Shown here: one piece after another, positions 6,680-15,624 of the stretch | Numbering within the stretch: position 1 is the stretch's first letter | Layout of the letters: each line of letters opens with the position of its first letter | Source: Thiomonas sp. | GTDB lineage: Bacteria; Pseudomonadota; Gammaproteobacteria; Burkholderiales; Burkholderiaceae | NCBI GenBank assembly: GCA_027443745.1 | Contig: DAIAZB010000471.1 | Location: 1 to 19,112, forward strand | Direction: 5' to 3' | Length of the DNA stretch: 19,112 bases | Notes under the pieces: model-generated | What the model was told of the DNA's origin: nothing | Database searches by the model: none | The model's input: the letters and a program-made list of their open reading frames with translations, nothing else | Program-made: the position numbers and the translations under genes

Positions 6680-7570
6680 ATGCCCTCGTTCCGCGCCATT
6701 CGTCTCAGCAAGCTGCAGTGGGCGCTGCTGATTTCGGTGACGGCGCACGCGGCGCTGCTGGCGCTGAAAGTGGGCGCGCCCGAGACCTTCAGCCGCATGT
6801 TCCAGGACACCCCGCTGTCGGTGGTGCTGGTGAATCAGTCGTCGGCCGAGGCCCCCGAGAAACCGCAGGCACTGGCGCAGGTCAATCTAGCCGGCGGAGG
6901 TGACGCCGCCAAAGGCCTGGCCACCACACCGCTGCCGGCAACAGCCACCGTGGCCGATGGCAACGCGCTGCAAAACCAGAGCCGCTCCCAACTGGCGCAG
7001 GACGAGCAGAAACAGCGTGAACTCATCACCCAGGTGAAGAGCCAGATGGTGCAGTTGCAGCGGCTGGCCACGCAACAGACCAAGCCAGCGGCTGCGCAGG
7101 CACTGGAAGATCAGCGCAAGCGCCTGCTGGATCTGCTCGGCGCCATCGAGCGCCGCATCGACCAACAAAACGCCAGGCCGCGCCGCCGCTTCGTTGGCCC
7201 CAACACCCGCAGCGTGCCGTATGCGCTGTACTACGACCACATGCGGCAAAAAATCGAGCACTTGGGCACGGTTGATTTTCCGCAACGTGACGGCAGCAAG
7301 CTCTACGGCAAACTCATCATGGCCATCACCGTCGATGCCTCCGGGCGACTGCTCAAGAGCGAGGTGGTGCGCGGCTCGGGCAACCCACAGCTCGACCGCA
7401 TGGCGCGGGCCATCGTCAACGCAGCCCAGCCTTACGGACACTTCAGCGCCGCCATGCGGCGCGATGCCGATCAACTCGTCATCGTCGCCGGCTTCGACTT
7501 CACCCGCGAAGGCGGCCTGGAAACGCACATCCAGGCGCAGCCAGGCCATGACGGCAGCCCTGCACCATGA
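6680..7570 (+). CDS. TonB-family protein (energy transducer-like)
   Basis: A 296-residue protein read from ATG 6680; a TTG two codons upstream is possible. One membrane anchor lies at about 12-30 (LQWALLISVTAHAALLALK) with a short basic cytoplasmic end. A long polar helix, probably coiled coil, spans about 98-165 (repeated Q, K, R, E and L). The TonB C-terminal domain is at about 185-277: MRQKIEHLGTVDFP, then GKLIMAITVDASGRL, then LDRMARAIVNAAQPYGHF. Classical TonB has a Pro-rich periplasmic spacer; here the spacer is coiled coil instead. No exbB or exbD genes are nearby. It overlaps aroE by 4 bases. It may energise an outer-membrane receptor or be a structural envelope protein with a TonB_C fold. 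Confidence 0.8.
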   Translation: MPSFRAIRLSKLQWALLISVTAHAALLALKVGAPETFSRMFQDTPLSVVLVNQSSAEAPEKPQALAQVNLAGGGDAAKGLATTPLPATATVADGNALQNQSRSQLAQDEQKQRELITQVKSQMVQLQRLATQQTKPAAAQALEDQRKRLLDLLGAIERRIDQQNARPRRRFVGPNTRSVPYALYYDHMRQKIEHLGTVDFPQRDGSKLYGKLIMAITVDASGRLLKSEVVRGSGNPQLDRMARAIVNAAQPYGHFSAAMRRDADQLVIVAGFDFTREGGLETHIQAQPGHDGSPAP

Positions 7571-8490
7571 GCAGCACAACCCCGTTGACACGCATGCCCA
7601 TGGCGACGCACCTGCCCGATCTTTACGCCGTGTTCGGCAACCCGGTGGAGCACAGCAAGTCACCCCGCATCCATGCCCTGTTCGCGGCGCAATGCGGGCT
7701 GAGCTTGCGCTACGACAAGCGGCAGCTTGCGCCGAACGGTTTCGCACAGGGGCTGGGGGCCTTTCGTGCCGAGGGCGGGTGCGGCTGCAACGTCACGGTA
7801 CCGTTCAAGTTCGAGGCCGCACGCGCCGCACGCCGCCTGTCGCCACGCGCGGCGCTGGCCGAGGCCGCCAACACCCTGGGCTGGGGCGACGACGGCGAAC
7901 TCTGGGGCGACAACACCGATGGCATCGGCCTGGTGCGGGATCTGACACGCATCCTGGCGCACGCATCCGCAAGCCCGCAGGAGCCCAATGCCGACGCGCA
8001 GGCACTCAAGGGCAAAACGATGTTGCTGCTGGGTGCGGGCGGCGCCGCGAGCGGAGTCCTGGGAACGCTGATTGCGGCCGGCACGCAAGCCATTGCCGTG
8101 TGGAACCGCCATGCCGACAAAGCCCGCGATCTGGTTGCTCGCCATGCCGAAGTCGCACGCGAACAGGACGTGGCGCTCACAGCCGTGAGCACTCCATCGC
8201 CGGAATTCGATCTCGTCATCAACGCCACCGCCTCCAGTCTGGGTGGCGCCACGCTGGAACTGCCGCCCGGGGTGCTGCGCCCCGGCATGTTGGCCTACGA
8301 CCTGATGTATGCCGCGCAGGCCACGGCCTTCGTTGCCCAGGCCCGCAAGGCCGGCGCCGATGCCCATGATGGCCTGGGCATGCTGGTGGAACAGGCGGCC
8401 GAGAGCTTCCGGCTCTGGCACGGGGTGCGCCCCGATACCGCACCGGTTCTGGCCTCACTGCTGGCCGAGTTGCACGGGCCTGCGCTGTAA
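7567..8490 (+). CDS. aroE: Shikimate dehydrogenase (NADP-dependent)
   Basis: A 307-residue enzyme of aromatic amino-acid synthesis that reduces 3-dehydroshikimate to shikimate. Shikimate-binding SKS is at 30-32. NVTVPFK (75-81) has catalytic Lys81. EAANTLG gives Asn102, and GDNTDG (114-119) gives catalytic Asp118. LLLGAGGAASG (153-163) is the nucleotide-binding loop, NATASSLGG follows the NADP site, and DGLGMLVEQAAESF is the typical C-end. It is slightly long because of an N-terminal extension (ATGs at codons 10 and 12 are alternative starts) and about 10 extra residues near 133-145. The ATG overlaps the TonB-like stop as ATGA, indicating translational coupling. mtgA follows after 54 bp. Confidence 0.95.
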   Translation: MSSTTPLTRMPMATHLPDLYAVFGNPVEHSKSPRIHALFAAQCGLSLRYDKRQLAPNGFAQGLGAFRAEGGCGCNVTVPFKFEAARAARRLSPRAALAEAANTLGWGDDGELWGDNTDGIGLVRDLTRILAHASASPQEPNADAQALKGKTMLLLGAGGAASGVLGTLIAAGTQAIAVWNRHADKARDLVARHAEVAREQDVALTAVSTPSPEFDLVINATASSLGGATLELPPGVLRPGMLAYDLMYAAQATAFVAQARKAGADAHDGLGMLVEQAAESFRLWHGVRPDTAPVLASLLAELHGPAL

Positions 8491-8544
8491 GCGCCCTGCC
8501 TCCTCGACAACCCCGACTTCTCGCAACCACGCTCCTGTCCTGCC

Positions 8545-9321
8545 ATGGCCGCGTCACGCCAACACTCCAGCTTGCGCTCCATCCTGTGGCTGTGTTTCTG
8601 GGCCGTCATCGTTCTGCAAGGTTATTTCGCCCTGCGCATCGCCCTGTGGACGGTGATCCCGCCATCCAGCACAGCCTTCATGCGTGCGGCGCAGTTGCGC
8701 ATTCTCAAGGGCGATCCGGGCGCGTCGCCCATATCGTTTAGGGGTCAGGATCGACAGAGCGCGGCCGAGCATTGGCTCCGTGCGCCTTGGCTGCACGACT
8801 GGGTGCCCTACGACCGCATCAGCCCCTGGCTCAAGCGCTCGGCCGTGGCCTCGGAAGACGCCACATTCTTGACCAACGACGGTGTCGACTGGACTGCCAT
8901 CCAGCAAGCCTGGCAGAAAAATCACAGCCGCCGCGATGAGCGTCTGCACCGCATCATCGGCGGTTCGACCATCACCCAGCAACTGGCGAAGAACCTGTTT
9001 CTCTCACCGCAGCGCAGTTATCTGCGCAAGGCGCAGGAGTTGGTCATCGCCTACATGCTCGAAGGCATCCTGGGCAAGCGCCGCATCCTTGAGATCTACC
9101 TCAACAGCGTGGAATGGGGCGAGGGCATTTATGGCGCCGAGGCGGCCGCGCAGCATTATTTCCATGTGTCGGCGGCGCGCCTCTCACCATGGCAGGCTGC
9201 GCGCCTGGCGGTGATGCTGCCGGCGCCGCGCTTTTTCCAGAACCACCTGTACGGCCCCTACATCAACGCCCGCACGGGGGTGATCGCCGCTCGCGCCTAT
9301 CAGGTGCAAATTCCGCGCTGA
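8545..9321 (+). CDS. mtgA: Monofunctional biosynthetic peptidoglycan transglycosylase
   Basis: A 258-residue inner-membrane enzyme of glycosyltransferase family 51. One N-terminal membrane anchor is at about 13-36. The catalytic domain follows: ASEDATF (102-108) holds the catalytic Glu104, and GGSTITQQLAKN (139-150) is the hallmark motif 2. The helix with LRKAQELVIAYMLE and the motif EIYLNSVEWGEGIYG (183-197) are also standard. It polymerises lipid II into glycan strands in the periplasm and lacks the transpeptidase domain of class A PBPs. Length is normal for MtgA. It is the last gene of the plus-strand run, and its stop lies 17 bp from the stop of the convergent hemL. Confidence 0.95.
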   Translation: MAASRQHSSLRSILWLCFWAVIVLQGYFALRIALWTVIPPSSTAFMRAAQLRILKGDPGASPISFRGQDRQSAAEHWLRAPWLHDWVPYDRISPWLKRSAVASEDATFLTNDGVDWTAIQQAWQKNHSRRDERLHRIIGGSTITQQLAKNLFLSPQRSYLRKAQELVIAYMLEGILGKRRILEIYLNSVEWGEGIYGAEAAAQHYFHVSAARLSPWQAARLAVMLPAPRFFQNHLYGPYINARTGVIAARAYQVQIPR

Positions 9322-9342
9322 GGCACGGGCAACGGTGCTCAG
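9318..9342. terminator. Hairpin spanning both convergent stop codons
   Basis: CTGAG (9318-9322) pairs with CTCAG (9338-9342), and CAC (9324-9326) with GTG (9335-9337) around a bulged G. A G-G mismatch and a G-C pair follow, closing a GCAA tetraloop of GNRA type (9329-9332). The structure covers the stop codons of mtgA and hemL. There is no T-run on either strand, so any terminator action would be non-canonical. Confidence 0.35.
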
Positions 9343-10625
9343 GCCTGGCCAAGCTGCGCAAAAGCGGCGTCGGCCGCGTCGAGCGTGGCGGCAATGACGT
9401 CGGGCCCATGCGCGGCAGACAGGAAGCCCGCCTCGTACATGCTGGGGGCGAGATAGACCCCGCGGTCGAGCATGGCGTGGAAAAAACGCTTGAAAATTTC
9501 GACATCGGCGTTGGCAACGTCGGGGTAGTTGCGCGGCAAGCTGTCGGTGAAATAAAAGCCGAACATGCCGCCCTCACTGTCCGTGCGCAAGGTGACGCCA
9601 TGGCGCGCCGCCGCGGCATCCAGCCCCTGCATCAGTTGTCGGGTGGCCGCGGCGAGGCGGTCGTAGAAGCCTGGACGCTGGACGATGCGCAACTGCGCCA
9701 TCCCGGCGGCCACAGCCACCGGGTTGCCTGACAGCGTGCCAGCCTGGTAGACATTGCCCAGCGGCGACAGCTTGTGCATCACATCGGCTCGGCCGCCAAA
9801 AGCCGCCAGCGGCATGCCGCCGCCGATCACCTTGCCCATCACCACCAGATCAGGCCGGATGCCGTACACCTGCTGGGCACCGCCCAACGCAACGCGAAAG
9901 CCGGTCATCACCTCGTCCCACACCAGCAGCGCGCCATGCTCGGTGCACAGTTCCCGCAGGCGGCGGTGCCAGGCGGCATCGCCGCGGATGAAGTTCATGT
10001 TGCCGGCAATGGGCTCGACCATAACGCAGGAAATCTCGGGCCCGCGCACTGCGAACAAGGCTTCGATCTGCGCAATGTTGTTGAACTCCAGCACCAGGGT
10101 GTGCTTGGCCAGATCGGCCGGCACCCCGCCGGAACTCGGGTTGCCGAACGTGAGCAGGCCTGAACCGGCCTTCACCAGCAGGCTGTCGGCGTGGCCGTGG
10201 TAGCAACCCTCGAATTTGACGATGGCGTCGCGCCCGGTGAAACCCCGTGCCAGACGGATGGCGCTCATCCCGGCCTCGGTGCCGCTGGAGACCAGGCGCA
10301 CCATGTCCACGGCCGGCATGAGCTTGCAAATCGCCTCGGCCATCTCGATTTCGTCAGCCGTTGGCGCGCCGAAGCTTAACGAGCGGGTAGCGGCGCGCTG
10401 GACGGCCTCGATCACTTCGGGATGGGCATGGCCGGCGATCATCGGCCCCCAAGAGCCGATGTAGTCGATGAAACGCGTGCCCTCGGCGTCGATCATGTAG
10501 GCGCCTTCGGCGCGGTCGATGAAGCGCGGCACGCCACCCACTTGGCGAAAGGCGCGCACGGGGGAGTTCACCCCGCCTGGAATGGTGCGCTGAGCGCGGT
10601 CAAAAAGTTGGGGGTTGCTGGGCAT
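9339..10625 (-). CDS. hemL: Glutamate-1-semialdehyde 2,1-aminomutase
   Basis: A 428-residue PLP enzyme that converts glutamate-1-semialdehyde to 5-aminolevulinate in the C5 route of tetrapyrrole (heme, and where present B12) synthesis. [17 protein letters not shown] at the N-end, [15 protein letters not shown] (113-127), the conserved YHGH segment and [10 protein letters not shown] (235-244) are all hallmarks. [16 protein letters not shown] carries the PLP-binding Lys265. GTLSGNP and a normal C-end complete it. Length is standard for the family. The ATG has no clear Shine-Dalgarno, but the start matches the usual N-terminus. It lies 74 bp downstream of the thiD-like gene on the same strand, probably in one operon. 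Confidence 0.97.
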   Translation of the reverse strand: MPSNPQLFDRAQRTIPGGVNSPVRAFRQVGGVPRFIDRAEGAYMIDAEGTRFIDYIGSWGPMIAGHAHPEVIEAVQRAATRSLSFGAPTADEIEMAEAICKLMPAVDMVRLVSSGTEAGMSAIRLARGFTGRDAIVKFEGCYHGHADSLLVKAGSGLLTFGNPSSGGVPADLAKHTLVLEFNNIAQIEALFAVRGPEISCVMVEPIAGNMNFIRGDAAWHRRLRELCTEHGALLVWDEVMTGFRVALGGAQQVYGIRPDLVVMGKVIGGGMPLAAFGGRADVMHKLSPLGNVYQAGTLSGNPVAVAAGMAQLRIVQRPGFYDRLAAATRQLMQGLDAAAARHGVTLRTDSEGGMFGFYFTDSLPRNYPDVANADVEIFKRFFHAMLDRGVYLAPSMYEAGFLSAAHGPDVIAATLDAADAAFAQLGQA

Positions 10626-10699
10626 GGCGACGGCAAGAACATGCCGCCCGGGCTGGACGGCTGATTGGGAGAGCGAGGATGACGCAGGAGGCCTGCTGC

Positions 10700-11563
10700 T
10701 TACTGCAGACCCACCGGAGAGATGGAGTCGTCGTCATCGGGGCTGGTCTGGGCCCAGAAGAAACGGTCGGGAACGAGATGCCCCATGCCCGGGCGGTAGG
10801 CAAAATCCAGGCTCTGGTCGAGAAACTCCAGCCCTTCATGCACCGCCCGGTCGAGCTTGGCGCCAGTGCCCAGCAACGCGGCCACGGCGGCCGAAAGCGT
10901 ATCGCCGGCACCGGAAAAACCCGCATCGAACATCTCGAAGCGCTCGCGCAGCAATTGGCGGCGCGGGCTGAGGAGCAGGTTCTCCACATGGTTTTCAGGC
11001 ACCAGAATCCCGGTCACCAGCAGGTATTGCACACCCATGCCCTGGGCTTGATGCATCAGCGCCTCGGGCGTGGGCGGATCTTCGCGCTCGACGTCGGGAA
11101 ACAGGAACTGGGTGAGGGCCGTGACATTGCCGCACAACACACGGGTCTGCGGCAGCACCAGCTCATGCATGGCCTTGATGTATTCCTCAGTCTGGCTTTC
11201 GTCGAATGCCTGCAGGTTGCCGACATAGGTGACCAGCGGCACCTGGGAGTAATCGGCCAAGAGCTCGGCCACGGCGCTGACCACTTCGACACTGCCGAGG
11301 AAACCCACTTTCCAGGAGGCCAGTTCCACGTCTTCCAGGACGGCACGCGCCTGTTCGATCACTGCGTCGGCCTCGATCTCGACGATATCGAAAATCTCGG
11401 CCGTGTCGCGCACCCAGATCGACGTCGTGACCGGCAAGGCGTGGCAGCCGACGGCGGCGCAAACCGCCTGGTCCGCAGCCAGCCCTGCCGCGCCACTGGG
11501 GTCGGCGGCGTTGAAAGCCATCACGGCTGGGGGAGATTCTGGTGCTTCGGTCGGATTGGGCAT
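10700..11563 (-). CDS. thiD: ThiD-like hydroxymethylpyrimidine/phosphomethylpyrimidine kinase, divergent
   Basis: A 287-residue protein of the ribokinase superfamily, resembling ThiD of thiamine synthesis. [21 protein letters not shown] (residues 19-39) corresponds to the ThiD N-terminal segment, WKVGFLGS (84-91) to the IKxGMLGS strand, and [16 protein letters not shown] (216-231) to the anion-hole motif. Differences stand out. The motif is GAGD (Asp221) rather than the GTGC common in ThiD. The T-A-Q-N-T substrate segment is replaced by TTSIWVRDT. The usual D-P-V-M and T-P-N-x-x-E-A motifs are not seen. The substrate may therefore differ from HMP. It precedes hemL on the minus strand and is divergent from the rubredoxin gene. 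No TPP riboswitch is visible upstream. Confidence 0.75.
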   Translation of the reverse strand: MPNPTEAPESPPAVMAFNAADPSGAAGLAADQAVCAAVGCHALPVTTSIWVRDTAEIFDIVEIEADAVIEQARAVLEDVELASWKVGFLGSVEVVSAVAELLADYSQVPLVTYVGNLQAFDESQTEEYIKAMHELVLPQTRVLCGNVTALTQFLFPDVEREDPPTPEALMHQAQGMGVQYLLVTGILVPENHVENLLLSPRRQLLRERFEMFDAGFSGAGDTLSAAVAALLGTGAKLDRAVHEGLEFLDQSLDFAYRPGMGHLVPDRFFWAQTSPDDDDSISPVGLQ

Positions 11564-11653
11564 GATGGGTTCGGGTGATGAAACAAATCGGGGCGGCCAA
11601 ACCCACAGCCGCGCTTGGTATGCAAGACACCACAGCCCTGCACAACCTCTCCA

Positions 11654-11681
11654 TAGAATGATTGAATCTTATGCCAGAGGG
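11654..11681 (+). promoter_or_regulatory. Candidate -10 element and ribosome site of rubredoxin
   Basis: TAGAAT (11654-11659) is a good -10 hexamer, without a clear -35 at normal spacing. AGAGGG (11676-11681) is a Shine-Dalgarno 9 bases before GTG 11691. Together they favour the GTG over the in-frame ATG at 11658, which would sit inside the -10 element. Confidence 0.4.
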
Positions 11682-11690
11682 CGATACGCT

Positions 11691-11870
11691 GTGACACAAC
11701 CTGACTGCAAAACCTGGATGTGCTTGATCTGCGGCTTTATTTATAACGAAGAAGTGGGCCATCCAGAAAGTGGCCTGGCCGCTGGCACACGCTGGACAGA
11801 CATTCCGATGAACTGGACTTGTCCTGAGTGCGGGGCACGCAAGGATGATTTTGAAATGGTGCAGATCTAA
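11691..11870 (+). CDS. rubA: Rubredoxin
   Basis: A 59-residue cytoplasmic iron protein that transfers single electrons. Fe(SCys)4 ligands are the two CxxC pairs: MCLICG with Cys11 and Cys14, and TCPECGARKDDFE with Cys44 and Cys47. IYNEEVG and GTRWTDIPMNW are the conserved segments between them. The GTG at 11691 is chosen because a Shine-Dalgarno precedes it and because it yields the normal rubredoxin length; ATG 11658 would add 11 residues. An extra Cys6 precedes the first pair. It lies 87 bp before pilG on the same strand and is divergent from the thiD-like gene. Its redox partner is not shown by the context. Confidence 0.93.
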   Translation: MTQPDCKTWMCLICGFIYNEEVGHPESGLAAGTRWTDIPMNWTCPECGARKDDFEMVQI

Positions 11871-11896
11871 CTTCCGATCCCAAGCAGCTTTGCGTC

Positions 11897-11914
11897 TTGA
11901 CCCCTGCGCGCAGG
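11897..11914. promoter_or_regulatory. TTGACC -35-like box followed by a 12-bp palindrome
   Basis: TTGACC (11897-11902) is directly followed by the perfect palindrome CCTGCGCGCAGG (11903-11914), upstream of pilG. A -10 element at 17-18 bases is not convincing. The arrangement could be an operator within a promoter spacer, but short GC palindromes are common in GC-rich DNA. Confidence 0.2.
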
Positions 11915-11957
11915 TTCCTGTGCTTGTTCATCACCGCATATTTTCTGGAGACCCTGC

Positions 11958-12368
11958 TTGAGCACGGCCAATGGTTCATTCAAGGTGTTGGTGGTCGACG
12001 ACAGCAACACCATTCGTCGCAGCGCGGAAATTTTCCTGAAACAGGCTGGCTACCAGGTGCTGCTGTCAGAAGATGGGTTCGACGCCCTGTCAAAAGTCAA
12101 CGACACCTTGCCGGACTTGATTTTCTGCGACATCCTGATGCCGCGCCTCGACGGTTATCAGACCGTGGCCATCATCAAGCGCAGCCCTCGTCATGCCGGC
12201 ATCCCCGTGATCATGCTGTCGTCGAAGGACGGGGTGTTCGACAAGGCACGCGGCAAGATGGTGGGCGCAGAGGCCTACCTCACCAAACCCTTCACCAAAG
12301 ACCAACTGCTCCAGGCGGTCGATCAATATCGCAACACTCCCTCTGGCGCCAGCGCCGCACACCCATGA
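11958..12368 (+). CDS. pilG: Type IV pilus response regulator PilG
   Basis: A 136-residue single-domain CheY-like receiver. The start is TTG at 11958, with CTGGAGA 6 bases upstream; no in-frame ATG exists near the start of the domain. The acidic pair is Asp14-Asp15 (LVVDDSNT), the phosphorylation site Asp58 is in FCDILMPRLDGY, the switch Ser/Thr is near 88-89 (MLSSKDG), and Lys110 is in YLTKPFT. It has no output domain, so it acts by protein contact. In the Pil-Chp system PilG is phosphorylated by PilL/ChpA and promotes pilus extension. Its stop overlaps the pilH start as ATGA. Confidence 0.93.
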   Translation: MSTANGSFKVLVVDDSNTIRRSAEIFLKQAGYQVLLSEDGFDALSKVNDTLPDLIFCDILMPRLDGYQTVAIIKRSPRHAGIPVIMLSSKDGVFDKARGKMVGAEAYLTKPFTKDQLLQAVDQYRNTPSGASAAHP

Positions 12369-12730
12369 GCATCCAAAAAATTCTGGTCGTCGACGACTCC
12401 CGCACCGAGCTCTACTTTCTTTCCGATTTGCTGAGCAAAAATGGGTACACCGTGAGTACCGCCGAAAACGGCGAGCAGGCCATGAGCGCGATGGCAGCGG
12501 ACAAGCCCGATCTGATTCTGATGGATGTGGTGATGCCAGGCCAGAACGGCTTTCAGCTCACTCGCCAAATCACTCGCAACCCGGCGTACAGCGATGTTCC
12601 TGTGATCATCTGCACCAGCAAAAATCAGGAGACCGACAAGCTCTGGGCCATGCGCCAGGGCGCTCGCGACTTCGTCACCAAGCCCGTGGATCCGCATGAT
12701 CTGTTGAGCAAGATCATGGCGCTGTCCTGA
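12365..12730 (+). CDS. pilH: Type IV pilus response regulator PilH
   Basis: A 121-residue CheY-like receiver starting at ATG 12365, overlapping the pilG stop by 4 bases and so probably translationally coupled. Asp10-Asp11 are in LVVDDSR, phosphoacceptor Asp54 is in LMDVVMPGQNGF, Thr84/Ser85 are in ICTSKNQETDKLWA, and Lys106 is in FVTKPVDP. The QETDKLWAMRQGA segment is characteristic of PilH. PilH is the second regulator of the Pil-Chp pathway; it favours retraction or acts as a phosphate sink for the kinase. pilI follows after 38 bp. Confidence 0.93.
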   Translation: MSIQKILVVDDSRTELYFLSDLLSKNGYTVSTAENGEQAMSAMAADKPDLILMDVVMPGQNGFQLTRQITRNPAYSDVPVIICTSKNQETDKLWAMRQGARDFVTKPVDPHDLLSKIMALS

Positions 12731-12768
12731 GCCGCGCCATCGCACACCCTTGCCCCTCAGTCCAAAAC

Positions 12769-13287
12769 ATGGCACGCAGCAGCCTGATTGAATTCCAGAG
12801 CCAGCTCGCATCGCGTCTGCAGGCGGCGCAGTTGACACAGAGCGAGTCACGCTGGCTGGCCGTGGTCGCTGGCCAGCATCGCATCTTGTTGCCTTTGGTG
12901 CAAGCGGGCGAGATCTCGGCTTACGAGTCGCCCATGCCCCTACCACATGGACGGGCCTGGTTCGCCGGCCTGGTCAATTTGCGCGGCGTGTTGAGCGGCG
13001 TCATCGACCTCGCGGCTTTCTTGGATGCACGCCCCGCCAGCAGCGCTCGCAGCAATGCCCAAAGCCGGTACATCCAGTTCGCTCCGCAACTGGAAATCAA
13101 CGCCGTGCTGCTGGTCGATCAGCTTGCCGGCCTGCGCACACCCGGACAATTTGTCAAGGACGAGCACGCCCCCCCTGCGACTGAACCTTGGCTCGGCCCA
13201 GGACTGCTCGACACTTCGGGGTTGACCTGGCGCGAACTCAACCTGGCCTTGTTGGCTGATGACCCCGAATTTCTTGCCGTCGTCTAG
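12769..13287 (+). CDS. pilI: CheW-like coupling protein PilI
   Basis: A 172-residue cytoplasmic CheW-domain protein. Features include WLAVVAGQHRILLPLVQAGEI (about 30-50), the PHGRAWFAGLVNLRGVLSGVIDL core (about 59-81), where NLRG is the CheW hallmark, and an AVLLVDQLAGLR strand (about 112-123). A WRELNLALLADDPEFL tail is typical of PilI. It should link the receptor PilJ to the kinase PilL at the membrane. Its position between pilH and pilJ matches the standard cluster order. No strong Shine-Dalgarno precedes the ATG. Confidence 0.9.
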   Translation: MARSSLIEFQSQLASRLQAAQLTQSESRWLAVVAGQHRILLPLVQAGEISAYESPMPLPHGRAWFAGLVNLRGVLSGVIDLAAFLDARPASSARSNAQSRYIQFAPQLEINAVLLVDQLAGLRTPGQFVKDEHAPPATEPWLGPGLLDTSGLTWRELNLALLADDPEFLAVV

Positions 13288-13388
13288 TGCGAGCGGTTGC
13301 CCATCCCACTGAGGCACCAACCGCCACTGACACTGCCTGACTGCCCTCCCTGCTCATATTCCACACCAGACGTCACGCCGGAGTTCCC

Positions 13389-15560
13389 ATGGCCCTGTTT
13401 CCCCAGTTCGGTTCCAAAAACCCCCTCGAGGTTCCCACGGCCATCGCCGAATCCAGCGTCTCTGTCTCATCGACCGTCCAAATGGACCAGGACTCGCAGG
13501 AACAGCGCCCACAGCAAGAAGCGCGCAACGCGCTCCCCTTGATCGGCCACCTGCCCTTGCCCCAGCAGCAGCGCGTGCTGGTTCTGCTACTTATCGTCGC
13601 TGTGATCCTCATCGCGCTGGGTTTGACCGTGACGCTGCGCGTAGCAGCCAGTTCTGCCAAGTTACTGGACACCACCGGCGACGCCATGATGCAGTCGCAG
13701 CTTGTTGCCAAGTCCATCAGTGCCTCTTTGCTGGGCTCGGAGAGCTCATTCGGTGAGCTCAAAACGGGCGCCAATGCCCTGAACCACGATTTTCAAACGC
13801 TGAGCGGTGGCAACGCGGCGGCCAATTCCGATCTGGCCACGATTCAACCCCTGGTCGACGGGATGGTGAAGAACGCGCTGTCTGTAGCCGATCTCGAGCC
13901 GGTACTGACACAAACGAACAAGTCCTTGCGTACGGTGAACCGGCAATCCGACAGCCTGCTTGAGACAACCGAGACGATCTCATCGCTGATGCTGCAGGAA
14001 AACGCGCCTGCAGCCAACATCGCCGCGGCCACGCAGCTCAACATGCTGACCCAGCGCATCGGCAAGTCGGCAAACGAGTTTCTGTCTTTCGAAGGCGTCA
14101 GCCCCGAGGCTGTCTTTGCTCTCGGCAAGGATCTGAACACCTTCAATGACTTGTCCAAGGGACTGCTTGATGGCGACCCGAATCTCCAGCTGACCGCAGC
14201 CAAAAGCCCGCAACTGCGCGCACAGTTGCAAAACCTGGTGAAAAGTTTCAGTGAAACCCGCCAGCTCACCACCGGGATTCTGTCCAATCTGCAGGGCCTG
14301 AGCAGCGCGCGCGCTGCGCAAGCATCGGTGGTGAAGGATTCCGTGCCATTGCTGGCCAAGCTGCAGGCGTTGCAGGGCAATTTCGCGTCACACGCCGGCG
14401 TGAGCACGCCCGCGCTGTTATTCCTGATCGCCATGGGGGCGCTGGCGTTGCTGACACTGGCTGGTTTAGCCAGGCTGTACGTGCAGGAAACGCGCCAGCG
14501 TGCGGATCAGTCCGAGATGCAACGTCATCTTGCCGAACGCCAGGAACTCGATGCCCGCCGAACCAACGAGGCCAACCAGTCGGCTATTTTGCGATTGATG
14601 AATGAGTTGCAGAACGTTGCCGAGGGCGACCTGACCCAACAGGCCACGGTGACCGAGGACATCACCGGAGCCATTGCCGACTCGGTGAACTACACCGTGG
14701 AGGAGTTGCGCAATCTGGTGTCGCAAGTGCAATCCACCGCCGACCAGGTGAGCTACGCTTCCTCGAAGGCACAAACCACGTCCGGCAACCTGCTCAAGTC
14801 ATCCGAGCAGCAACTGGTGGAAATTCGTGAAACCGGCCAGTCGGTGCTGGAAATGGCCGAACGCATCAATGCGGTCTCGGCTCAAGCCCAACAGTCATCC
14901 GACGTGGCTCGTCAGTCACTCTCGGCCGCCGAACAGGGGCTGCAGGCGGTGCGCAATTCGATCGACGGCATGAACGCCATCCGCACCCAGATCCAGGACA
15001 CCTCCAAACGCATCAAGCGCCTGGGCGAATCCTCACAGGAAATCGGCGAAATCACCGAGTTGATTTCCGACCTGACGGAGCAGACCAACGTCCTGGCGCT
15101 GAATGCCGCCATTCAAGCCGCTTCAGCGGGTGATGCCGGCCGCGGTTTCTCAGTCGTGGCCGAGGAAGTGCAGCGCCTCGCCGAGCGCTCCGCCGAAGCC
15201 GCGAAACAGATCTCGGCGCTGGTGCGGGCGATTCAGACCGACACGCAAGACGCCGTTGCCGCCATGGAAAGAAGCACGCAAGGCGTGGTGGAAGGCGCCA
15301 AGCTTTCGGACAACGCCGGCACGGCGCTGACCGAAATCGACCGCGTGTCGCGCCAGCTTGCCGAGCTGATTCAGCGCATTTCCGAGCAGACCTTCACCGA
15401 AGCGCAGTCGGCCAACAAGGTTGCGGGCAACATCCAGCACATCTTCGCCGTGACCGAGCAGACCAGCCAGGGCACGCGCTCCACTGCCGACCTGGTCGGT
15501 GAACTGGCACGCGTGGCCGAGGCGCTGCGCGAATCCGTTTCGCGTTTCAAGATCGCCTGA
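13389..15560 (+). CDS. pilJ: Type IV pilus methyl-accepting chemotaxis receptor PilJ
   Basis: A 723-residue inner-membrane receptor with GGAG 5 bases before the ATG. Residues 1-60 are a Gln/Pro/Ser-rich cytoplasmic region. TM1 is about 62-84 ([17 protein letters not shown]) and TM2 about 341-365 ([20 protein letters not shown]). Between them lie PilJ-type helical periplasmic modules, with the signature [12 protein letters not shown] near residue 222. A HAMP-like linker ([15 protein letters not shown]) follows TM2. The C-terminal signalling coil has its hairpin tip at about 558-600, with [15 protein letters not shown], where kinase and CheW bind. No NWETF-type tether for CheR is seen at the C-end (SRFKIA). 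It senses surface contact or pilus state in the Pil-Chp pathway. Confidence 0.93.
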   Translation: MALFPQFGSKNPLEVPTAIAESSVSVSSTVQMDQDSQEQRPQQEARNALPLIGHLPLPQQQRVLVLLLIVAVILIALGLTVTLRVAASSAKLLDTTGDAMMQSQLVAKSISASLLGSESSFGELKTGANALNHDFQTLSGGNAAANSDLATIQPLVDGMVKNALSVADLEPVLTQTNKSLRTVNRQSDSLLETTETISSLMLQENAPAANIAAATQLNMLTQRIGKSANEFLSFEGVSPEAVFALGKDLNTFNDLSKGLLDGDPNLQLTAAKSPQLRAQLQNLVKSFSETRQLTTGILSNLQGLSSARAAQASVVKDSVPLLAKLQALQGNFASHAGVSTPALLFLIAMGALALLTLAGLARLYVQETRQRADQSEMQRHLAERQELDARRTNEANQSAILRLMNELQNVAEGDLTQQATVTEDITGAIADSVNYTVEELRNLVSQVQSTADQVSYASSKAQTTSGNLLKSSEQQLVEIRETGQSVLEMAERINAVSAQAQQSSDVARQSLSAAEQGLQAVRNSIDGMNAIRTQIQDTSKRIKRLGESSQEIGEITELISDLTEQTNVLALNAAIQAASAGDAGRGFSVVAEEVQRLAERSAEAAKQISALVRAIQTDTQDAVAAMERSTQGVVEGAKLSDNAGTALTEIDRVSRQLAELIQRISEQTFTEAQSANKVAGNIQHIFAVTEQTSQGTRSTADLVGELARVAEALRESVSRFKIA

Positions 15561-15624
15561 TGCGTCACCTTCCGGGCACCCATTCCGACCCGTCCAACGA
15601 TCTCCTTCCTGCGCGCCCCAAGGC

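Noticed and set aside
11564..11690. TPP riboswitch in front of the thiD-like gene
   Set aside because: Neither the CTGAGA nor the ACCTGATCTGG-type THI-box sequence is present on the minus strand of this region.
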